From Deltaproteobacteria bacterium (lineage in GTDB: Bacteria; Desulfobacterota; Desulfuromonadia; Desulfuromonadales; BM103): a stretch of DNA of 64,000 bases. Location of the stretch: NCBI GenBank assembly GCA_024636215.1, contig JAGXHL010000063.1, positions 1-64,000 of the forward strand, given 5' to 3'. Every line of letters begins with the position of its first letter. Within the stretch, counting starts at the first letter, position 1. The notes below the pieces were generated by a model. That model searched no databases. It was not told the DNA's origin and saw nothing but the letters and a program-made list of their open reading frames with translations. Position numbers and translations under genes: made by a program. This document shows positions 15,773-24,817 of the stretch, piece after piece.

Positions 15773-16597
15773 CTAAAGCAATGCATCTATACCCAGCAAA
15801 CCCTCTATCGCGCCACAGGGCAGGGATGTATGTCCCCCTGCGATATGTGCTTCTCTCGGATTTATACGAATGACCGTGGCGCCACGGCGTTGGCCAATGC
15901 GTTCACTCATGTAACGAATGGTCGGGATTGCAGTGCCGGCCCCCATCTCGATCACCACGATTGGCGAGTTTTGATGTTCGGTCAGAAAACTGTCGAAGCG
16001 CATCTCCTGAGCACGGGTGCGGTCCGAGAGCCATGAGTAATCACCAAACATGAGGATATTCGGCCGCGCGGGGCGGTTGCAATGACGGCACTGTGGAAAT
16101 TTTTGGGCGAGCATGGTGTCAAAATCCACGGGGATGATTTCGTCGTTGTCCCAGATCTTGTTGCAACAGGGAGTGAGGCATTGCAGATGATGGATCGAGC
16201 CGTGCACTTCGAGGAGCTGGTCCTCTCGATAGCCGGCTTTCTGGAACTGGCCATCGACATTGGAGGTTACGACGAAACTGTCCTGACCGAACTTGGCCGC
16301 CCAGTCCTGCAGCATTTGAAAACCACAGTGAGGTTCTGTTTCGCGATAGAGATTGGTGCGGTGCCCGTAAAACCCCCATCCGAAAGCCGGGTCGCCTTCA
16401 AAATTGGCCGGATTTGCAGCGGCGATGAAGTTGATACCGAGACGCTGGTACATCGGGTAGGCGTTCCAGAATCCATGATCACCACGGAAGTCCGGCAGGC
16501 CGGAATCGACCCCCATGCCTGCACCCGAGGTCACGATCATGGCTTTGGCTGATTTAACAGCTTCGGCTGCTTTTGCATAACGTTCTGAAAGGCTCAT
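15773..16597 (-). CDS. Sir2-family NAD-dependent protein deacylase
   Basis: A 274-residue sirtuin with the NAD-binding GAGMGVDSGLPDFRG at 25-39, TSNVDGQFQKAG at 111-122, the catalytic histidine H132 in EVHGS, and four zinc cysteines (C140, C144, C170, C173). It removes acyl groups from lysines using NAD. The long segment between the NAD motif and the catalytic site (YPMYQRLGINFIAAANPANF) is typical of bacterial Sir2 of the class U/M type. GAGGAC lies before the ATG. It probably shares a transcript with ybaK upstream (80 bases). Confidence 0.93.
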   Translation of the reverse strand: MSLSERYAKAAEAVKSAKAMIVTSGAGMGVDSGLPDFRGDHGFWNAYPMYQRLGINFIAAANPANFEGDPAFGWGFYGHRTNLYRETEPHCGFQMLQDWAAKFGQDSFVVTSNVDGQFQKAGYREDQLLEVHGSIHHLQCLTPCCNKIWDNDEIIPVDFDTMLAQKFPQCRHCNRPARPNILMFGDYSWLSDRTRAQEMRFDSFLTEHQNSPIVVIEMGAGTAIPTIRYMSERIGQRRGATVIRINPREAHIAGGHTSLPCGAIEGLLGIDALL

Positions 16598-16676
16598 GGC
16601 GTCCTCCTTAGAAACCGTGGCGAGTGGTGCGTCACGCAGAAAGAGAAACGTTTTTTTTCGCGCTACTCGCCACGCA

Positions 16677-17165
16677 CTACTTTTTTATTCCCACCTCCAC
16701 CAGGGTCGGCTGCAACAAATCAATGACACTCTGTGGTGTCAAGCTCACCAGAAAACCACGTTTGCCGCCATTGATGTAAATACGGGGCAGGCTGGCAATC
16801 GTCTTCTCCATGTAAACCGGCATCGTTTTTCTGGTTGCAAAGGGGGAGGTGCCGCCAACCTGGTATCCGGTCTGCTTGAAGGCCATTTCCGGCTTGCACG
16901 GTGAGACCGTTTTGACTCCGATACGCCTGGCGAGTTCCTTGGTCGAGACTTCCTGATCACCATGCATCAGGACAATCAGGGGGGGGTGCGAATCATCCTC
17001 CATGACCAGAGTCTTGATCACCTGATGCTCATCGACACCGAGTTCCCTGGCAGAAACAGATGTGCCTCCTTTCTCTTCGTAGTTATAGAGGTGAGAAGAA
17101 AAAATAACACGGTGCTGCTTTAACCAACGCGTCGCCTGAGTGACCGGGGTTTTGTCTTTTGCCAT
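16677..17165 (-). CDS. ybaK: Cys-tRNA(Pro)/aminoacyl-tRNA deacylase, YbaK family
   Basis: A 162-residue YbaK/EbsC domain protein with KTLVMEDDSHPPLIVLMHGD, the conserved GYQVGGTSPFATRKTMPVY segment, and YINGGKRGFLVSL at the end. The family hydrolyses mis-acylated Cys-tRNA(Pro), acting in trans with prolyl-tRNA synthetase. It starts 10 bases after the rhomboid stop, which suggests a rhomboid-ybaK-sir2 transcript. Confidence 0.92.
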   Translation of the reverse strand: MAKDKTPVTQATRWLKQHRVIFSSHLYNYEEKGGTSVSARELGVDEHQVIKTLVMEDDSHPPLIVLMHGDQEVSTKELARRIGVKTVSPCKPEMAFKQTGYQVGGTSPFATRKTMPVYMEKTIASLPRIYINGGKRGFLVSLTPQSVIDLLQPTLVEVGIKK

Positions 17166-17175
17166 GCAATAGCCC

Positions 17176-17976
17176 TTAAGCTGTAAATATGGAGACTATC
17201 ATGCTGAGTAAGGCTAATAATGTCGCAAGGGCGCAAAACAGTCCGAGAGCGTTCCATATTCTGTTGAGTCCTGAACGAAACAGACCTTTCGGTGGCAACA
17301 AGAGGCCGAGTAGTGCGCCGCCAACGGCACCGCCAAAATGGCCGGCATTGTCAGCTCCGACCAGGAGGCCGAAGATGAAGGCGAAAAACGCCCATTGCAG
17401 CATGAAATTACGCAACTGAAGCCCGGCGGCACCGACCCGGTGAAAATAGACGATCGAAAAGCCGATCAGACCGAACAGTGCCCCGGAAGCCCCGACGACC
17501 GGGACGTTTGCGTGCCAGAACAGACCTGCGAGCGTCGCCGTGATTGCCGTTGCCGTGTAGAGCACCATAAAACGGCCCGGGCCAAGCTCGCGTTCAACCA
17601 TTGGTCCGACCTGATAAAGCACAACCATGTTGAAGGCGAGATGAATAATGCCTCCGTGACTGTAGGCATAGGTCAGGCTGCGCCACCACTGACCATGTTC
17701 TAAAACCGCCGGCCAGAACTGTCCGCCCCAGGCGAGTGATAACTCTACCGGAGGTCGCAACAGGCCGCCGAAGCCGTAGCCTGCCAGGGCCCCATGAATC
17801 ACCATCAGAAAAAACAGGCCGAGGTTCAAATACAGGATCGTTCGGTGTACCGAAAAATCGAGAGCCGAGAAGTCACCTCCCTTAATCTGCTTGGCCTTTC
17901 GCTCCCACTTCATAATCTTCCATTGCCAGCGGGTACCGTTCATGCCGAAACGGTCAAAAAAACTTTTCCAGTCCAT
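17176..17976 (-). CDS. Rhomboid family intramembrane serine protease
   Basis: A 266-residue protein with about six helices. The catalytic serine is in VGASGALFGLIGF, the catalytic histidine in NAGHFGGAVGGALLG, and the HGGIIHLAFNMVVL loop carries the conserved H-x(4)-N. It cleaves membrane proteins within the bilayer; the substrates are unknown. Two starts are possible: ATG 17976 (MDWKSFF), used here, or ATG 18009, whose GAGGGA lies too close to the codon. Confidence 0.9.
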   Translation of the reverse strand: MDWKSFFDRFGMNGTRWQWKIMKWERKAKQIKGGDFSALDFSVHRTILYLNLGLFFLMVIHGALAGYGFGGLLRPPVELSLAWGGQFWPAVLEHGQWWRSLTYAYSHGGIIHLAFNMVVLYQVGPMVERELGPGRFMVLYTATAITATLAGLFWHANVPVVGASGALFGLIGFSIVYFHRVGAAGLQLRNFMLQWAFFAFIFGLLVGADNAGHFGGAVGGALLGLLLPPKGLFRSGLNRIWNALGLFCALATLLALLSMIVSIFTA

Positions 17977-18087
17977 ATGCGTCTCAGTTCTGACCTTAGT
18001 TAAAGTCATTCCCTCGCCATAGCGGGTTTGATGTCCAATAATAGTGTGCCGTCGAGGCAGTCGAGCCTGCGCACAGTGATCGTCCCA

Positions 18088-18714
18088 TCATGTCTCCGCA
18101 GTGACCAGTTTTAAAGCAAGGACGACAAAGACTGTGCCCGCGGTCCAGTTCATAATTCGCTGCACAGGTTCCGAGCGGTTCAACCACTCACCCAGAACGC
18201 CACCAATCAAAGCAATCGAACCAAACACCAGGATCGTCGCAATGATGAATATTCCGCCAAGGACAATCATCTGCAGGCTGATAGAGCCCCGGCCCGGGTC
18301 CGCGAATTGCGGCAGAAAAGCGAGAAAGAAAATCGACACTTTCGGATTGGTGACATTCATGATGATACCACGACGATAGAGTGTCACCCGACTCTTCTGT
18401 TGGTCGCTTTGCATGCTGATCTGTTTCGGTGCAGCACGAAAGATTTGCCACGCAAGGTAAAACAGGTACACTGCGCCAATGATCTTCAAGAGGGTGAAGG
18501 CAAGGGTGGAGGCTTGAAAGATAGCCGCGACGCCGAAAGCTACGGCCGCAGTGTGGACGAGCAGACCTGTGCATAAGCCGAACACAACGACCAGACCGGA
18601 AAGTTTGCCATGCAGGGCCGATTGCGTAAGCACGAAAACATTATCCGGGCCCGGTGCGATGGCGAGCAGTGCAGAGGCAAGAAAAAAAGCAGAAAAGGTT
18701 TCAATCGAGAGCAT
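18088..18714 (-). CDS. LysE-family amino-acid exporter
   Basis: A 208-residue protein with six hydrophobic segments and the family motif SALLAIAPGPDNVFVL at the N-terminus, plus GIIMNVTNPKVSIFFLAFLPQF in the middle. It is most like the RhtB/LeuE branch that exports homoserine, leucine or similar amino acids; the substrate is not determined. The ATG at 18714 lies in a divergent region with the L,D-transpeptidase gene. Confidence 0.92.
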   Translation of the reverse strand: MLSIETFSAFFLASALLAIAPGPDNVFVLTQSALHGKLSGLVVVFGLCTGLLVHTAAVAFGVAAIFQASTLAFTLLKIIGAVYLFYLAWQIFRAAPKQISMQSDQQKSRVTLYRRGIIMNVTNPKVSIFFLAFLPQFADPGRGSISLQMIVLGGIFIIATILVFGSIALIGGVLGEWLNRSEPVQRIMNWTAGTVFVVLALKLVTAET

Positions 18715-18826
18715 GACGACCCTTTAGCCGTTCTCTGATAGAGTTCAGGACCTTGCAGGCCCAGATGTAAGCCAGCTTTGCAACCTCGATGGCGGTCGCG
18801 TCCTTGTTAAAAATAGCCTGCGTCAT

Positions 18827-18870
18827 CATAACGCCGGATGTCGAAGGATACAAGCTCGGTTGGCGTTATG
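18827..18870. repeat. Inverted repeat in the divergent promoter region
   Basis: CATAACGCC and GGCGTTATG are perfect 9-base arms separated by 26 bases, between the lysE-like gene and the L,D-transpeptidase gene. This could be a looped operator or chance. Nothing else is seen in the 307-base gap. Confidence 0.45.
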
Positions 18871-19021
18871 TGGTTCATTCCATTGGTTTTCCGGTCAGTT
18901 CTGTAAGCAGAAAGCCAAAGCCGTTAATTTTGCACGTTTTCGCCTCCTCAATGGGCGGTTTATGTCATAATCATACTTGAGCCATTCAATTGTTGCATCA
19001 TGAAGCGTTCGAGGTCCCACG

Positions 19022-20749
19022 ATGTTGAATAGACTGTCATTGACGATTTTTCTGATTCTCTGGGTGCTGCCGGCTTTTGCTGGTCAGACGTCAGACTTCG
19101 ATGCGTTTTTTAACCAGGAGAACCGGGAACAGATCCAGACTCTCCTTGAGAACCGGGTCGCTTCACCGACTCCCATGCGCAGTATCTCCCAGTTGCTTTC
19201 CCACGGGCAACTCGCCCAACTTTACGAACAAAGGGAATATCAGTCGGTCTGGTTTGACGGTTGGCAATTGAGGCCCGAAGCACAGACTCTGTTGGAGTCC
19301 CTCCGCAATGCCGGTTCGCTCGGCTTATGCGGCAATGAGTACTTGTTGCCGGAGTTGGAGGGCTTGCTGCGCATTCAGAGCGATTTTGCGCGTCACAACC
19401 TGCCCCTGGCGCCAACCAACCGGGCTGTTATGGATCTGTTCCTTTCACAGGCGTTTCTGACCTATGCCACACATCTGATGGAAGGGCAGGTCGACCCGGC
19501 TCTCGCCCATGTTGACTGGAACGCGAGGCGACGTAAGGCCGATCTGATCAAGCTCCTTGAGTACGCGACCGAAAAACAACGCATGGTAAAGGTCCTGGGT
19601 GACTTGGGACCTCCTCATCAAGGCTATCGCCAGTTGGTTGACGCGCTCCGACAATATCAGGAGATCTCTGCCTTGGGCGGTTGGCCTGAGATCCCTTCGG
19701 GACCTTCGATTCGTCCCGGCAGTCATGATCAGAGGCTGCCCTTGTTACGCAAGTTTTTACTGACAACCGGCGATCTTGGCAATGCTGTTGACAAAGCAAC
19801 ATATTACGATCAGGAAACCGTGCAGGCGTTGCGTCTCTTTCAGGTCAGGCATGGCTTGTTGGATGATGGTGTTGTCGGTGCCAGAACCCTGAAAGCTATG
19901 AATGTTTCTGTTGAGGAACGGATTCGTCAGCTCGAGTTGAACCTGGAGCGGTGGCGCTGGATGCCGAAAAGCTTTGGTGAACGTCATATCAGGGTGAATG
20001 TTGCTGATTTCTCTCTTGAGGTTGTCGACAAGGGTGAGGTTGTCATGCAGATGCCGGTGATCGTCGGCACTGAATACCGCAAAACACCGGTTTTCTCTGC
20101 CCGAATGAGTTATCTCGAATTTGCACCATACTGGACCGTTCCTCCGACCATTCTCAGAGAAGACAAACTGCCGAAAATAAAACGCAACCCCGACTATCTC
20201 GAAGAGAAGCATTTTCGGGTTATTTCCAGGCATGTAGAAGGTGAGTTTGTTGATACTGCGCAGATTGATTGGTCCAAGGTCGATGCCGATAATTTCCCGG
20301 GACTGCTACGCATGGAGCCGGGCCCGTGGAACCCTTTGGGGCGGGTCAAGTTCATGTTCCCGAACAGATTCAACGTTTATCTGCACGATACCAACGAGAG
20401 ATACTTGTTCGACAATAATGTCCGCTCATTCAGCTCCGGTTGCATCCGGGTCAAGAGACCACGAGAGCTGGCATATTACCTGCTGAAGAGTGAGCTTGGT
20501 GAAGCTCGTCTGCAGGAACTCTTCGCAGCGACCGCACCGGAGCGAATACCGATCAAGCCTATCCCTGTCCATATCCAGTACTGGACAGCGTGGGTGAGCG
20601 CTGAAGGTTTGCTCCATTTTCGGCAAGATGTTTATTTCAGGGACCTTGACCTGGATGTTGCCCTCACCGAACCGGCCTACCGGGTTTTGGATCAGTTGGA
20701 AGTCAACACCGGTTCAACTCTGGCTGGAAACAGTGTCCCCCTCGATTGA
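19022..20749 (+). CDS. L,D-transpeptidase, YcbB (LdtD) type
   Basis: A 575-residue exported protein. It has a signal peptide (cut near 20), an L,D-transpeptidase scaffold domain at about 45-240, a peptidoglycan-binding domain (YYDQETVQALRLFQVRHGLLDDG) near 265-300, and a YkuD catalytic domain with HDTNERYLF followed by SFSSGCIRVKRP, where C474 is the active-site cysteine. It forms 3-3 cross-links in the periplasm and confers tolerance to beta-lactams that block D,D-transpeptidases. Length and domain order match YcbB. It stands alone on its strand. Confidence 0.94.
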   Translation: MLNRLSLTIFLILWVLPAFAGQTSDFDAFFNQENREQIQTLLENRVASPTPMRSISQLLSHGQLAQLYEQREYQSVWFDGWQLRPEAQTLLESLRNAGSLGLCGNEYLLPELEGLLRIQSDFARHNLPLAPTNRAVMDLFLSQAFLTYATHLMEGQVDPALAHVDWNARRRKADLIKLLEYATEKQRMVKVLGDLGPPHQGYRQLVDALRQYQEISALGGWPEIPSGPSIRPGSHDQRLPLLRKFLLTTGDLGNAVDKATYYDQETVQALRLFQVRHGLLDDGVVGARTLKAMNVSVEERIRQLELNLERWRWMPKSFGERHIRVNVADFSLEVVDKGEVVMQMPVIVGTEYRKTPVFSARMSYLEFAPYWTVPPTILREDKLPKIKRNPDYLEEKHFRVISRHVEGEFVDTAQIDWSKVDADNFPGLLRMEPGPWNPLGRVKFMFPNRFNVYLHDTNERYLFDNNVRSFSSGCIRVKRPRELAYYLLKSELGEARLQELFAATAPERIPIKPIPVHIQYWTAWVSAEGLLHFRQDVYFRDLDLDVALTEPAYRVLDQLEVNTGSTLAGNSVPLD

Positions 20750-20766
20750 AACGCATTAAGGGTTGG

Positions 20767-20857
20767 GTCTACACATTTCACTTTTTTTGCACAAAATGCA
20801 TTTTTTGTGAAATGTGTAGACGCGACCCTTGTAAATTGTGCGACCCTTGTAAATTGT
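20767..20857. repeat. Inverted repeat with adjoining tandem direct repeat
   Basis: GTCTACACATTTCAC (20767-20781) and GTGAAATGTGTAGAC (20807-20821) are perfect arms around a 25-base, internally symmetric T-rich loop. Right after it, GCGACCCTTGTAAATTGT occurs twice in perfect tandem (20822-20839, 20840-20857). It lies between two convergent genes and could be a terminator region or the scar of an insertion. Confidence 0.8.
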
Positions 20858-20872
20858 GGTGTGAGTCTGATT

Positions 20873-22048
20873 TTAAAAGAGGTCTTTGAGCCAGCCGAAG
20901 GCGACCATGGTGCCAATTGCGGAGCCGAGCGAGGAGAAGAAAAAGACCAGCAGTACACGCGTCAGGCGGTTCCGCCACCAACCACTGAGAGCTGAGATGT
21001 CTTCAGCGACATGTTCCATATCTTTGACCTGTGGAGGGGCGATAAATGCCTGGACCAACCCGGTGACGAAGCCGGCGCCTATGGTCGGGTTGAGCGAGGT
21101 GATGGGGGCGGCGACAAAGGCCGCCAGGATCGTTAACGGATGGCCCAAGGCGATCAGTGCTCCCAATGCGGAGAGTACCCCGTTGGCGAGAATCCAGGCA
21201 ATAGCAGCATCAGCCAGTTGTTGAGTGTTGCCAGTCATGAATCCTGCGATAAACAGGGCGATTACGATCGCCGGTATCAACCAGGGCAGAAGTTTTGAGA
21301 ATGCCGTCTTTTCTGGAATCACAGAAAGTTCATGGATCTCTTCACTGGAAAAATCCTGTCCCAGCTTCTTGAGAATCCCCGGCATATGTGCAGCACCGAC
21401 GACGGCAACAATTTTCTTACCTGGCGCCTTGCTGATCTTGTGAGCCATGAACGTATCGCGTTCGTCAACCAGGATCGTCTTAACGGTCGGCAATACGTCG
21501 GCCATTTCATCGAGCATGACTGTAAGGGTGTCGGTCTGGCGGAGTTTGGCGAGCTCTTCTTCGTTGAGTTCCTGAGAATCAAACATGCTGGCGAGCAGGG
21601 TTGAGAGCAGGGTCATTTTCTTCCAGAACCCTGCTTTGCGCCAGGCTCGCAGCAAGGTTGTGCGAATCTCCCGGTCGACCAGTAGCAGGTCTTTTCCCAA
21701 CTCTTCCGTGGTCGCTGCCGCGGCGGCCAGTTCCGCTCCAGGCTTGACGCCCGTCTGCAAGCCCATGCGTTTCTGAAATGAGGACAGGGCGAGGTTCGCC
21801 AGTAAAAAAGCTGCTTGCCCCTGCTTGAGAACCTGGACCAGGTTAAGCGATTCCCAATGGCGCGGATTGCTCAAGGCCCGATAGCGCTGCTCGTCGAGCT
21901 CAACGCAGACCGTATCCGGGTTCTCTTCCCGGATCACCGCGTTGACCGTGTCAACGGACTCCTGTGAGATGTGTGCCGTGCCAACCAGAACAAATTCCTG
22001 GTCACCGATGGTCATGCGATGTATGTCGGCATTCTCAAGCGTCGTCAT
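20873..22048 (-). CDS. TraB/PrgY-family membrane protein
   Basis: A 391-residue protein with the family signature LVGTAHISQESVDTV near the N-terminus, CVELDEQRY, and VVGAAHMPGI before a C-terminal membrane domain of about four helices (LLPWLIPAIVIALF, GALIALGHPLTILAAF, VLLVFFFSSLGSAIGTMVAF). The fold resembles the EreA/ChaN-like Tiki metalloprotease group, with GTAH and GAAH as putative metal ligands. Members affect pheromone response in enterococci; the role in this lineage is unknown. Confidence 0.9.
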   Translation of the reverse strand: MTTLENADIHRMTIGDQEFVLVGTAHISQESVDTVNAVIREENPDTVCVELDEQRYRALSNPRHWESLNLVQVLKQGQAAFLLANLALSSFQKRMGLQTGVKPGAELAAAAATTEELGKDLLLVDREIRTTLLRAWRKAGFWKKMTLLSTLLASMFDSQELNEEELAKLRQTDTLTVMLDEMADVLPTVKTILVDERDTFMAHKISKAPGKKIVAVVGAAHMPGILKKLGQDFSSEEIHELSVIPEKTAFSKLLPWLIPAIVIALFIAGFMTGNTQQLADAAIAWILANGVLSALGALIALGHPLTILAAFVAAPITSLNPTIGAGFVTGLVQAFIAPPQVKDMEHVAEDISALSGWWRNRLTRVLLVFFFSSLGSAIGTMVAFGWLKDLF

Positions 22049-22130
22049 AAAAACCTTCCGAATAATTCGGTCAAAAGATCCGTGCTACAGAGGGGAGCAG
22101 AAAGGGTCTCAACACCCATTAACAGGAAAG

Positions 22131-22160
22131 AAAAAGACGCCGGGGACCCCGACGTCTTTT
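22131..22160 (-). terminator. Terminator of the candidate ncRNA
   Basis: On the minus strand AAAAGACGTCGG pairs with CCGGCGTCTTTT, followed by TTCTTTCC. It ends the structured RNA and lies upstream of the TraB-family gene, so the RNA is probably a separate unit. Confidence 0.75.
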
Positions 22161-22285
22161 CTTGTGCTCTCCACACCTGCCGTGGGTTCGTGACCTCACG
22201 ACGACGGTCAACTAGGTGGGTGGAACTGTGAACGCTTCAGGCGTCCTGCTTCGAGGCAGGCTTGCACACCACTTTCACAAGAACC
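22131..22285 (-). ncRNA. Candidate 6S-like structured RNA with its own terminator
   Basis: A 155-base minus-strand region closes on itself. CTTGTG near the 5' end pairs with CACAAG near the 3' end (22276-22281 with 22161-22166), and GCCTGCC pairs with GGCAGGT just inside. Unpaired segments on both sides make a central bubble before an apical TGACC/GGTCA hairpin. A strong intrinsic terminator (AAAGACG/CGTCTTT core, then CTTTTTCTTT) follows at once. A rod with a central bubble and the GTGCAAGCC 5' segment recall 6S RNA, the regulator that binds sigma-70 RNA polymerase. The class is inferred from shape only. Confidence 0.55.
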
Positions 22286-22566
22286 TTCCCGATTGAAAAA
22301 TATTCCGCGTGGGTATAGCAACCACACATACAGGGCAGAGAGCAGAATGAATAACTCCATGTGTTCTCAGTATAGGAAAAATGTTGGAGTAACTCAAGGA
22401 GAAACCCTATCGCGGGAATGAAATAATGCTTAAAAAGCTGGCAGGGAATGCCTCTTTCAAGTCAGGTTTTTTTGCATACGGAAAATATCATCATTAAAAA
22501 GCTTGTTTTTATTGTCTTTTTTTGCAGGTGAGCAGATGGCATGGCTTATGCGTTAGTAAAAACAAG

Positions 22567-24153
22567 ATGATTACTGCAAGCTTGTCACATATCTCTGAAC
22601 AAAAATCAGAGCGCTTGTTGAATGCGCTGGTTGAAATAGGCCAGGAACTCGCTTCAACGACAGATTTACAAGAATTGCTCGATTCTCTGTTGCGGGTCGC
22701 CCGCGATGTATTTCATTTCGAAAATGCGATTATCCGCCTGCTTGATGATGATGGCTTCCACCTTGTTACGGCGGCTGCTTTCGGTTATACCGAAGAAGCC
22801 ATGCGGCCGATTACCATCGGTCAGGGTGTTATGGGGCGCACCGCTGAGGTACAAAAACCCATTCTTGTCGAAGATATCCGTAACCTCCCTGACTACGTTC
22901 AGGGGATTCCTGGGGCTCAATGTGAATTGGCCGTACCCCTGGTCAGTAAGAATAGGCTGGTCGGAGTGCTTAATGTGGAGAGCCCGAGACCTGGCGCCTT
23001 CTCTCACAATGATATTGAGCCCCTGATGATCCTGGGCCGCCAGGCCGCCATCGCCATAGAGAATGCCAAGCTCTATGATCGACTGAGGAAGATGACGGAT
23101 GGTTATCGACAGTTACACGAATTCAATGACCGCATTCTCAAGAGCGTCAATCTGGGTGTCTATACCGTTGATACCGATCTGGTGATCACCTCATGGAATA
23201 ATCGTATCGCCGAAATGAGTGGTGTTGCAACGGAAGACGCTCTCGGCGCACGGCTTGAGGAACTGTTCCCCAACCTGGTAAAAGAAGGTGTTATTGACAG
23301 GCTCAATGAGGTTTTACTGAGCGGGTCCAAGGCCAAACTCCGCCTTTTGCATCGCCAGCTGGATGGCACCAACCGCTTTCAGAAACGTCGCTTGACGCCT
23401 CTGCGCGACGGTGACGAAATTTCCGGTGTGGTCGTCATCGTTGAAGATATCACCGAATTCAAACGCTTGCTGGATCAGACGATTCAGAGTGAAAAGCTTG
23501 CCGAGGTCGGTCGTCTCTCTGCCGGGATCGCCCATGAGATCAATAATCCTCTGGCCATGGTGGCTTATGCCACAGAACTATTGAAACGAGAGAAACCGCT
23601 CTCGAATTTTCAGGAGGAGATGCTTGAAAAGATCGAGATGGAAGTCGAGCGACTGAAAAATCTGACTGGCGGACTGCTCTCTTTTTCCAGTAACCGTGAT
23701 ACCAAGAATCGCATTGTCAATCTGAATGATCTGATCGTCGAAGTCTTGAAGTTGCTGCGTTTCGAGCTGCAGCGTAAGTCAATTGAGTTCACGACCGATT
23801 TTGGTGAGATCCCCGTGGTTGCCCTTGATCCGAACAAAATCAAGCAGGTGATTATCAACCTGGTGATGAATGCGGCTCATGCTATGCAGGGCCATGGCCA
23901 GATTATTGTAACCACCGGCATTAATGCGAAAGGCATGCTTGAACTGCAGGTCAGAGACACTGGCCCCGGTATCGCACCTGAAATGCAGGAAGAGGTGTTC
24001 GCTCCTTTCTTTACCACGAAACCAGAAGGTGAAGGAACCGGTTTGGGGCTTTACATCTGCCAGAATATCATCCGTGAGCATGGTGGGGAAATGACCTTGG
24101 AGAGCCAGCTGGGAGAAGGTACGCTGTTTCGTATTTGCTTGCCTGTAGACTGA
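22567..24153 (+). CDS. GAF-PAS sensor histidine kinase
   Basis: A 528-residue soluble kinase. It has a GAF domain at about 20-175 (GYTEEAMRPITIGQGVMGRTA is a typical GAF strand-loop), a PAS domain at about 195-305, HisKA with the phospho-acceptor H323 in SAGIAHEINNP, and HATPase with NLVMNAAHAM, DTGPGI, FFTTKPEGEGTGLGL. No membrane segment, so the signal is cytoplasmic. ATG 22567 is chosen; TTG 22522 or GTG 22528 would add 13-15 residues and no start has a good ribosome site. It lies 295 bases upstream of glnB, whose leader looks antitermination-controlled. A nitrogen role is possible but not shown. Confidence 0.9.
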   Translation: MITASLSHISEQKSERLLNALVEIGQELASTTDLQELLDSLLRVARDVFHFENAIIRLLDDDGFHLVTAAAFGYTEEAMRPITIGQGVMGRTAEVQKPILVEDIRNLPDYVQGIPGAQCELAVPLVSKNRLVGVLNVESPRPGAFSHNDIEPLMILGRQAAIAIENAKLYDRLRKMTDGYRQLHEFNDRILKSVNLGVYTVDTDLVITSWNNRIAEMSGVATEDALGARLEELFPNLVKEGVIDRLNEVLLSGSKAKLRLLHRQLDGTNRFQKRRLTPLRDGDEISGVVVIVEDITEFKRLLDQTIQSEKLAEVGRLSAGIAHEINNPLAMVAYATELLKREKPLSNFQEEMLEKIEMEVERLKNLTGGLLSFSSNRDTKNRIVNLNDLIVEVLKLLRFELQRKSIEFTTDFGEIPVVALDPNKIKQVIINLVMNAAHAMQGHGQIIVTTGINAKGMLELQVRDTGPGIAPEMQEEVFAPFFTTKPEGEGTGLGLYICQNIIREHGGEMTLESQLGEGTLFRICLPVD

Positions 24154-24250
24154 GCTTTTAATCTGTGCAAGTCTGTTTAATAAATGAGCATACACTTGTT
24201 ATTCTTTTTAAATATAATTTCTAAGTTGTTGTAATAATACATTAAAATTT

Positions 24251-24268
24251 TTGGCACGGCAGATGCTA
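24251..24268 (+). promoter_or_regulatory. Sigma-54 (-24/-12) promoter of glnB-amtB
   Basis: TTGGCACGGCAGATGCTA has GG and GC separated by exactly 10 bases, with TGGCACG at the -24 element, a near-perfect RpoN promoter. The predicted transcript start is near 24278, leaving a leader of about 170 bases before glnB. Sigma-54 control of PII/ammonium-transport operons by nitrogen status is the rule in proteobacteria. Confidence 0.88.
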
Positions 24269-24338
24269 TAGAAGGGATAGACCCGGAACACAGTAAAGCA
24301 GAATTTAGTTCACCGAATAAAATCTTCAGCACACACGA

Positions 24339-24382
24339 CGAGACAACGACGTCTCGGTATCAGTTGCTAGGCAATGGCGCCT
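24339..24382 (+). promoter_or_regulatory. ANTAR-type tandem hexaloop RNA motif in the glnB leader
   Basis: Hairpin P1 (24339-24356) is CGAGAC-AACGAC-GTCTCG. Hairpin P2 (24369-24382) is AGGC-AATGGC-GCCT. Both loops have six bases with A at position 1 and G at position 4, the defining features of ANTAR-protein targets such as EutV sites. The 3' arm of P2 (GCCT, 24379-24382) is also part of the terminator stem that starts at 24377, so P2 and the terminator cannot form together. A bound ANTAR regulator would favour read-through into glnB. In Geobacter sulfurreducens, nitrogen genes are known to be controlled by the ANTAR regulator GnfR. Confidence 0.82.
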
Positions 24383-24419
24383 TAACCTTCCGCATGCGGA
24401 AGCTTAAGGCGCTTTTTTT
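24377..24419 (+). terminator. Leader terminator (attenuator) before glnB
   Basis: GCGCCTTAA (24377-24385) pairs with TTAAGGCGC (24404-24412), and CTTCCGC with GCGGAAG inside; seven T follow at once. It lies between the sigma-54 promoter and the glnB ribosome site, so unregulated transcripts would end here. Confidence 0.92.
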
Positions 24420-24427
24420 ATTTTTAA

Positions 24428-24790
<363 letters not shown>

Positions 24791-24817
24791 TCAAAAAAGA
24801 TATTAAGGAGAATTATC

